NCBI GenBank assembly: GCA_018857735.1
Contig: JABMCL010003006.1
Coordinates: 118,501 to 182,500, forward strand
Source: Alviniconcha marisindica
Lineage: Eukaryota; Mollusca; Gastropoda; Provannidae
Direction: 5' to 3'
DNA: 64,000 bases
In this document: positions 1-9,500 of the stretch, piece by piece
Position numbering within the stretch: position 1 is the stretch's first letter
Layout of the letters: each line of letters opens with the position of its first letter
Notes under the pieces: generated by a model
Told to the model about the DNA's origin: nothing
What the model saw: only the letters and a program-made list of their open reading frames with translations
Database searches by the model: none
Position numbers and translations under genes: made by a program

Positions 1-367
1 CTTTGAAACTGCCTGGTGATAACTTGTGCATATATATATTATGTCTACACAAATCTGTACCAGGTTTGATAACCTCTGTCCATTTTCAAGCTTGCAGAAA
101 AATTTATAAAAATACTGAAAGCTTTAGTTTCCGTTTTGGAAGTTCACTGTAAAGGATTTGCTCTTCTTGTTTATTTCATGCTCCTTCATTTTAAGTGAGC
201 GGTCCACCCAATACAAGAAGGAAGTGCATGTGCAGCCGTTTGAGTGACCAGTCTTGTGCGGTGTCCCCCCTTTCTCCCCCCAGGCACCTGCATTGTGTCA
301 TCGGGGCAGGTTTAACATGAATCCTAGACAATGGACAAGCAAGGCATTTTGAGGAACAAATTTGCAG
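1..367. other. Sequence left of the first recognised exon
   Basis: I see no coding match here. It is probably intron of the glycosidase gene, because the protein starts mid-domain at 368. A pyrimidine-rich acceptor-like site ends near 283, but the reading frame used from 368 on has a TAG at 325-327, so coding sequence cannot extend back to it in that frame. Confidence 0.5.
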
Positions 368-591
368 GTAAAGTCCGGCTGCGGCAAGGCACGCTGTTCT
401 CATCTCACGCCAATGAGTGGGAAGCGCTGTGGCAGCGAGGTCGCATTGACATGACAGGGAACGTCACCATGGCTCTCACCACAAACGCTGCCCTCTACTA
501 CCTCCTCACCGCCCTGCCTTTGCAGGCCGACTCCACCTGGCCGTTCGTGGGAATGGCACCCGGAGGTCTGGCCCATGGGGATGGATCAAAG
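368..591 (+). CDS. PGGHG: PGGHG exon A (internal exon)
   Basis: The acceptor TTTGCAG ends at 367 and the donor is GTGAGG from 592. The exon enters in phase 1 and leaves in phase 0. It encodes a stretch aligning with the human segment before the catalytic barrel core, including [12 protein letters not shown] and [14 protein letters not shown]. The upstream pyrimidine tract is weak. An ATG at 331 is in frame but lies before the likely acceptor and is not needed as a start, because the family has about 220 more residues upstream. Confidence 0.8.
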
Positions 592-3500
592 GTGAGGGGT
601 CTTCTTGCTGTTTTTAGTGACGACAGTGTTGGTGGTGGTGTCACTGGGTGAAAAGGCATAGGGGTTGCATGCATGGTAAGACAGCCAGAGCCTTGGTTTC
701 TAACATCAGGACATTATGACTGTAACATGACTATAATTATAGCCGTGGATTGTGGTATCTGGACATTATGATGGTTGTAGTGACAGGACTAAAGCCATGC
801 ATTGTGGTATCTGGACATTATGATGACTGTAATGACAGGACTAAAGCCATGCATTGTGGTATCTGGACATTATGATGATTGTAGTGACAGGACTAAACTT
901 TCTAAAGCCATGCATTGTGGTATCTGGACATTATGATGACTGTAGTGACAGGACTAAAGCCATGCATTGTGGTATCTGGACATTATGATGACTGTAATGA
1001 CAGGACTAAAGCCATGCATTGTGGTATCTGGACATTATGATGACTGTAGTGACAGGACTAAAGCCATGCATTGTGGTATCTGGACATTATGATGACAGTA
1101 ATGACAGGGCTATTGCCATGGATTGTGGTATCTGAACATTATAGTGACTGTAATGACAGGGCTATTGCCGTGGATTTTGGTATCTGAACATTATGTTGAC
1201 TAATGACAGGACTATAGCCATGGATTGTGGTATCTGGACATTATGGTGACTAATGACAGGACTATAGCCATGGATTGTGGTATCTGGACATTATGATGAC
1301 TGTAATGACAGGGCTATTGCCGTGGATTGTGGTATCTGAACATTATGGTGACTGTAATGACAGGACTATTAGCCATGCATTGTTGTATCTGGACATTATG
1401 ATGACAGTAATAACAGGACTGCATGAGTCATGCAGTATGGTATCTGGACATTATGATGACTGTAATGACAGAACTATCACTGTGTGGTATCGAGACATTA
1501 TGATGACTGTAGTGTAATGACATAACTGCATGAGTCATGTGTTGCAACAAGTACATTTGATGGTCCTGTAACAGATCTGCTTTCTATACTGTGCATTTTG
1601 ATAGAAGTCCTTTCACATGCTCATGCAACGGGAAAAAGCCTTAATGATTTCAAGTTTGGCACTTTTGTTGGTCGTTTTCCGAGTGATGGTGCGGCAAGCG
1701 TGGCAGTGAAAGTGTTAACGTTCTAACGACTGTAATGACAGGACTACATGGGCCATGTGTTCTGGGATCAAGACACGTGGATGTTTCCACCTGTGGCACT
1801 GTTGCATGCTGACCTGGGACGTCTCATTGTGGGCACCAGACTACGCACCCATAGCGCTGCAGTGCGCTTCGCCAATATTACTGGCTTCAAGGGGGCTCGC
1901 TACCCCTGGGAGTCTGCTTTCACAGGTGGGGTCTGTGACTCAAGTCTGCTTTTACTGTTGGGGTCTGTGACTCAAGCCTGTTTTTACTGTTGGGGTCTGT
2001 TGCTCAAGTCAGCTTTTACTGTTGGGGTCTGTCAGCTTTTACTGTTGGGGTCTGTGACCCAAGTCTGCTTTTACTGTTGGGGTCTGTTGCTCAAGTCAGC
2101 TTTTACTGTTGGGGTCTGTTACTCAAGTCTGCTTTTACTGTTGGGGTCTGTTGCTCAAGTCAGCTTTTACTGTTGGGGTCTGTTACTCAAGTCTGCTTTT
2201 ACTGTTGGGGTCTGTTGCTCAAGTCACCTTTTACTGTTGGGGTCTGTGACTCAAGTCTGCTTTCACCGTTGGGGTCTGTTGCTCAAGTCACCTTTTACTG
2301 TTGGGGTCTGTTGCTCAAGTCACCTTTTACTGTTGGGGTCTGTTGCTCAAGTTGGCTTTTACTGTTGGGGTCTGTTACTCAAGTTGGCTTTTACTGTTGG
2401 GGTCTGTTACTCAAGTTGGCTTTTACTGTTGGGGTCTGTTACTCAAGTCGGCTTTTAGTGTTGGGGTCTGTTACTCAGGTCAGCGTTTACCGGTTGGGGA
2501 CTGTTACTCAAGGGTCTACACTTACTGGTGGGTTATGTTAGTGTTATTCAAGAATTGGCATTTACTGTTACTCAAGCGTCTACTGTTACAGGTGGGGTCT
2601 GTTAGTGAGTGTTATTCAGGAGTCTGCTTTTACTGGTGGGACCTGTTACTCAAGAGTGCTTTTACTGGTGGGGCCTATTTCTTGGAGTGCTTTTACTGGT
2701 GGGGTGTGTTAAGAGTCTGCTTTTACTGGTAGGGTCTGTTAAGAGTCTGCTTTTACTGGTGGGGTCTGTTTGTTAGTGAATGTTACTCAAGAGTGCTTTT
2801 ACTAGTGGGGTCTGTTAGTAAATGTTACTTAAATGCTTTTACTTGTTGGGTTTGGTAGTCAAGAATGCTTTTACTGGTGGGGTCTGTTAAGAGTCTGATT
2901 TTACTAGTGGGGTATGTTACCCAAGGGTCTGCTTTTACTGGTGGGTTCTATTAGTGAGTGTTACTCGAAGGTGCTTTTACTGGTGGGGTCTGTTACACAA
3001 GGGTCTGCATTTACTGGTGGGGTCTGTTACTCCTGAGTGGGGTGTTACTGAGGGTGCTTTTACTGATGGGGTCTGTTACACAAGTGTCTACTTTTACTGG
3101 TGGGGTCTGTTACACAAGGGTCTGCTTTTACTCTTGGGGTCTGTTACACAAGGGTCTGCTTTTAGTCTTGGGGTCTGTTACACGTGGGTCTACTTTTACT
3201 GGTGGGGTCTGTTACACGAGGGTCTGCTTTTACTCTTGGGGTCTGTTACACGAGGGTCTGCTTTTACTCTTGGGGTCTGTTACAGTGGGCTACTTTTACT
3301 TTGTTACACGAGGGTCTGCTTTTACTCTCGTTACACACTGATTTGGGGGCTGTTACACTGGGTCTGCTTTTACTCTTGGGGTCTGTTACACAAGTGTTGT
3401 TACTCTTGGGGTCTGTTACACAAGGGTCTGCTTTTACTGGTGGGGTCTGTTACACAAGTGTCTGCTTTTACTGGTGTTATCTGTTACTCAAGAGTCTGCT

Positions 3501-5941
3501 TTTAACAGGTAGGGCTATCCTGGATAGACTTATTGTGATATTGATGTTAACTCACTTGCTTTCTCTCAGGCCTGAACACACAGGGATGGTCTGCTATCCT
3601 GGGTGAGTTTATTGTGATACTGATGTTAATTCGTTTGGTTTCTCACAGGCATCAACACCAGTCTGTCACAATGTTTAGGGTCTGTTATCCTGGGTGGGTT
3701 TATTATTCTAGATTGATGTTAACTCATTTGGCTTCTCACAGGCATAGACACAGTGTAGGGTCTGTTATCCTGGGTGAGTTTATTGGGATATTGGGAATAT
3801 TGATTTAGTTAAATTCATTTGGTTTCTTCCAGGCCTAAACACCAGTCCATCAGAGGCTACAACAGAGTACGAGTTGCATGTGACAGGCGATGTATCATTG
3901 ATGATGCGCCAGTACCTTCAGCTGACCAATGACATGCAGTTCCTCAAAGAAGATGGCGGCTACAAAGCGATTGCTGACATAGCCAACTTCTGGGTGTCAA
4001 AAAGCGTGTACAGTCAAAAGAAGCGCAAGTTTGAAATACTAGGTAACACTGAGATAGGAGATAACACTCCACTTGTGGTGCTGTCCCGTACGCAAGGGTA
4101 AAATGTCTGGGTTGTTTTGTGTGTTGTTGTTGGTTTGGTGTGTGTGTGTGTGTGTGTGTGCACTTGTGCATTCAATTTCATGTGTGTGCATATGTGTTAT
4201 TTCTTTTTCTTTGCTCCTGTATAGCAGAATTAATATCACATAAAGGTATGAGCATGTAGGTGTCTGTGTAGTCATATTATGGGTGGTTGGGTGTGATATG
4301 CTTGAGTGTTGATGTACGCAGTTACAGTACTTATCCATTTTTTTGGTTTTTGTTGTTGTTTTGTTTTGATTGTCGATGTTGATGTTGATAATGCACAGTG
4401 CCATGAGCTTGTAAATTGTTATGGAATACAGCTCTATATAAGTTATTATTAAGACTAGTGATTTGATTTGTAAGCCAGGAGTTGGCCTCTCAAAGCAGGG
4501 CTTAATAATGGCTGGAAATTAAGCTAGGTGTGTGCAAGTGCCTCTGGTAGACTATGGTCTCCCCCTCCCCCTCTCCCACTGACTTGTCTGTACAGGAATA
4601 TCTGATGTCTGTTGGGGAATGCTAAACTGCAGCACACCGGTGCCATGTTGTCATCACACTAGCATGCAATGTCTTACGAGACGATATGTTTTATCGCAGA
4701 CGTTGTAATTTCTGTAATGGATTAATAAAGTCATGGGGAGCATGGCCCACATTATCTCTCATCCATTTGCACCAATGAGTCTAGCAGAAATGCTGTCTGT
4801 ATGAGTCGTCATTGTTTATTTGTGACCCTCTTTCCCCCAAAACCAGTCTTAAGTTGCAGCCCTAGGGACAGAAATGGCCACTGGGGGTCGATCTGGTAAT
4901 TCTCATTTTTTGGCAGAATTATGTTCTTTTGGCCTTAAATTAACAAGTAGTTGTGATATTTTCCTTTAGAAATGTCATTCAGTTATTAAAAACTGTTTAA
5001 ATGCTCCAACCCTGGAGTAAAGGATGCTGTCTTATGAAATGATTGATGTTTGGCTGAATAAAATGTACTTGTACCCCTACAGAACCCCACATAGTTCAGG
5101 AGCTGTGTGAGAGTCGAGGTGGCCGTCCTGGGCTGTCCGTCCTAACGAGCCTTCTGGTTTCCGTGGACGTAAAGAATTATTGAACCGTGCTTCGGCATTG
5201 GTCACAACTTGTCCCTAATATGTCAGCTGACATCTGAGGACATTAAGCATCACTTCACCACCTACAGAACCCCTGCACGTCCTACACCTTTGTCCCATTA
5301 ATTGGCATGAATTTTTTTTCTTGAAAAATATGCAAAATGACTCACAATCGTTTTGGGCCGTTTTCTCAGTTTGGCTGCCATAATGCTTATCAGCTTGAAA
5401 TAGTCACAACTTCAACAATTCTTTTGCTACAGTCTTCATTTAAACACCAAAATAATCAGCAAAGGCTGCAGTTTTCAAAATTATACACATCTCAAAATAC
5501 CCAAAGTGCGACTTTGGGACTTTAGACTGGTTTCACGAGAGAGGGTCACATTTAGGAAAACAAAAATGACGTTTTCGATGGTACATTGCACACCATGTAT
5601 GGCTGTTCTGTAGCTGGATCTGCATAGTATGCATTGCAGGAACCATCAGTAGTTACCATCGTGCCAGAGAGAGGGGAAGTACAGGGGGATCTTAAACTTA
5701 ATGGTTCAGCCAACTGCAGCGGTAAAGGTGTTGGCAGATGAAGCGTTAACAGCTTCTTCATTCAGTTGGATCCAGTGACATCAGCAGAATAAAACTGTTG
5801 GGACAAATGAGGAATCTCATAACTGATCAGTCTTGCTTGCCGGCACCCATAATAACATGGTGCTAATAATTTGTGTATTTATAAGTGTGTGACCAATGAC
5901 TCGGGTTATTCACCCCCTCCCAAACTTCCCACCTTATTAAA

Positions 5942-6002
<61 letters not shown>

Positions 6003-6521
6003 TTTGTTGTGTGTGTCCTATTTATTATTTAGCTGTCATATTGCCACCTGATTTATTTGTGTGTGAATCTCTCGCATTTATTTTCAATACCATATGTACA
6101 ATTACACACAGCAGCTTGAGTCTTGTGCTAATATTCACAGAAATTGCATGCATTTTTAGCTGTCATGGTGTCTGACTTGCAGACGTGATGGGTCCGGATG
6201 AGTACAACTGGCCAGTGAATAACTCTGTCTACACCAACGTGATCGCCATATTGAGCATGCGCACTGCCCAGTACGCGGCAAATCTGACTGGGCAGGCGCC
6301 GCAGCCGCAGTGGGCGCAGGTGGCGTCCACAATGTTTGTTGAGTACAACGTTAAGCTCAAGTATCACCCTGAGTATGAGCAGTACATAAAGGGTAAGGTC
6401 ATTGCTTGAATGCTGAAGAAAGCACAGCCACAGTCTCTGTTGCTATAGATAATAAGGGCTGATGCCGTTCATTTTTAAATTATTTGTTAATGTTTTTTGC
6501 AGAGTCCAGGTCAGAGGTGTG

Positions 6522-6579
<58 letters not shown>

Positions 6580-9500
6580 ATCTTTTGCATAGTTACGCTT
6601 GAACCCTTGTCTACATTATGCCTTAGCTTTTCTGTATTTTTTATGTTTGTTATCGCTGATAACATTTCCATCTCGATGTACCTTATGTGTGTTATGCTAT
6701 GCTTGTTCAGCGCTGTGAGCTGCAGGGTAGGCGCTTTACAAAATTCCGTTATTGTTATTACAAGGAGGGAGGTCTCTCAAGAGAGCCCAGGAGAGTTCAA
6801 GAGCAGAGCGATGGAGCCGGGCTCTCATTGCTGGACAGTTTGTCTTGCTGCAGGATCGTTCCTCAACAGTTGCTTCACACACAGTCTTTGTGACTTTGCT
6901 CCTTGCAGCTGTTGAAACAGCAATTAGCGGAGTACACAAGTTGCTTTGCACTGGTGGGGTCCCCACTTCCTTAACGTTGTTGTTCTGGCGGTGGCTGACA
7001 GTGTCTTCAGTCTTTACAGGTTGGAGCGTGTGGATGAGCTATAGTCATCTCTTCCCCCCTCCCCCCCCCCTTCCCCGTCCCTAATAAGCATATTTTTTTG
7101 AGGATGTTAAGCATCTCTCCCCCCCCCCCTCCCCCCAATAAGCCATATGGTTTTTGTGGATGTTAAGCACACATACAGACATCACCCTGAGTTTGACAAC
7201 CGCACCAGGGGTCCGGCCGTTGCTTGAATGATCAAAAGCACAGCTGCTGTCTCAGACAATAGCTGTACCCTGGGTAAGGTCTTCTGATGACTGCTTCAGA
7301 AAGCACAGCTATCAGCCAAATTGCAGGAACTGTACCAGGGGTAATTCCATTCAGGGAATACCACAGCAAGTGCAGGCATCACCCAGAGTGTTACAACTGC
7401 ACCAGAGATATCACCAACATTTCAATACTTCAGACAGCACATCTCTGTTTAAATGGCTGTACCAGGGGTAGGGCCTTTCACGGGTTATGTGCATTTTGAA
7501 CACTAACAGAAATGAAGCTGGTATTAAGTGTTTCGAACAGGGACAGAAGCGAAGCAGCTATTGTGTGTTTTGCACGGGGACAGAAGTGAAATAGCTGTTG
7601 CATTTTGAACAGAGACAAAAGTGAAACAGGTGTGCTTTGAACAGGGACAAAAGTGAAATGAGTGTTGCATGGTTTGAACAGGGCCAGAGGTAAAACAGGT
7701 GTTGTGTGTTTTGCGTGTTGGACAGGTACGAAAGTGAAACAGGCAGATGTGATTCTGCTGGGCTTCCCTCTGAAGTGGAGTATGACTGAATGGGTGCACC
7801 AGAATGACCTCACCTACTATGCCAGTGTCAGTACTGTCTCACCTCTTCTTGAGTTTAAAGTGTTTGCTGGGGATCGGGGTCGGGGCAATGTGGGGGATGG
7901 GGATAGGGTGTTTGGGGTATTTGGGTATCAAAGGCCACTGGGAGAGGTGGAGCCGTGGGTAGGTTAGTACTGGGGTACGGGCACCAGAGGGGGTTGATAC
8001 TGGGGTTTTAGAGGGTTTGGGGATGGGGGACTTTGGGGTGTTAGAGGGTTTGGGGACTAGGGTCTTTGGGGGGTTTGAGGGTTTTGGAACTGGGGTCTTT
8101 GGGGTGTGAGAGGGTTTTGGAACTGGGGTCTTTGGGGTGTGAGAGGGTTTTGGAACTGGGGGCCTTTTGGGGGATTAGAGGGGTTTGGGAGGGGGGTCTT
8201 TGGGGTGTTAGAAGGTTATGGGACTGGGGTGTTAGAGGGTTTTGGGATGGGGGTCTTTGGGGTGTTAGAGGGTTTTGGGATGGGGGTCTTTGGGGGTGTT
8301 AGAGGGTTTTGGAACTGGGGGTCTTTTGGGGGGTTAGAGGGTTTGGGGACTGGGGGTCTTTGGGTGTTACAGTGTCTTGGAACTGAGGTCTTTGGTAAGT
8401 AAGAGGGTTTTAGAACTGGGGGTCTTTGGGGGGTTAGAGGGTTTTGGAACTTGGGGTGCTAGAGGGTTTTGGGACTGAGGTTTTTTCTGTTGGTGGTGCG
8501 GAAGGCGATGACTTTGCTGTTGGTTGTGACGAAGGGTGTGACTGCTGTTGGTTGTGAGGAAGTGTTGGTTGTGAGGAAGACTTTGCTGTTGATTGTGAGA
8601 AATGTTTGTTGTGAGGAAGGTGACTGCTGTTGATTGTGAGGAAGGGGGTTGCTTTGCTGTTGGTTGTGATGAAGTGTTTGTTTTGAAGAAGGGGGTAACT
8701 TTGCTGTTGGTTGTGAGAAATGTTTGTTGTGAAGAAGGGGGTGACTTTGCTGTTGGTTGTGAAGGAAGGGGGTGACTTTGCTGTTGGTTGTGAGAATGTT
8801 GTGAAGAAGGGGTGACTTTGCTGTTGGTTGTGATGAAGTGTTTGTTGTGAAGAAGGGGGTGACTTTGCTGTTGGTTGTGATGAAGTGTTTGTTGTGAAGA
8901 AGGGGGTGACTTTGCTGTTGGTTGTGATGAAGTGTTTGTTGTGAAGAAGGGGGTGACTTTGCTGTTGGTTGTGATGAAGTGTTTGTTGTGAAGAAGGGGG
9001 TGACTTTGCTGTTGGTTGTGATGAAGTGTTTGTTGTGAAGAAGGGGGTGACTTTGCTGTTGGTTGTGATGAAGTGTTTGTTGTGAAGAAGGGGGTGACTT
9101 TGCTGTTGGTTGTGAGGAAGGAGGTGACTTTGCTGTTGGTTGTGAGGAAGGAGGTGACTTTGCTGTTGGTTGTGAGGAAGGGGGTGACTTTGTTGTTGGG
9201 ATGGGCTGACTCTGATGTTGGTTGTTAGGAAGGAGGTGACTTTGCTGATGGTTGTTAAGAAAGTGGTGAGTTTACTGTTTGAGGAAAGGGTGACGTTGAG
9301 GATGGGGGTGACTGCTGTAGGGTGTGAGGAAAGGGGTGACTGATACTGGTTATGAGGAAGGGAGTGACTTTGCAGCTGGTTGTTAGGAAGTGGGCGACTT
9401 TGCTGAGAGGAAGGGGGTGACTGCTGTCGATTGTTAGGAAAGGGGCGACTTAACTGTTCATTGTTAGGAAGAATGTGACTGCTGTTGGTTGAGAGGAAGG

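Noticed and set aside
331..367. ATG at 331 as the start of the glycosidase
   Set aside because: The family needs a further N-terminal domain, and an acceptor TTTGCAG at 361-367 fits an internal exon.
705..1545. CRISPR-like regular repeats (here and in other arrays)
   Set aside because: Units are contiguous with no unique spacers, in an intron of a eukaryotic gene.
1748..3606. Cys/Leu/Gly-rich repeat open frames ([14 protein letters not shown])
   Set aside because: Read-through of the 32-bp intronic minisatellite after exon B; exon C joins exon B in phase and matches the family.
7271..7295. CTGATGA...GAAA hammerhead-like core
   Set aside because: It lies in a decayed copy of the exon D donor region and has no flanking stems; coincidence.
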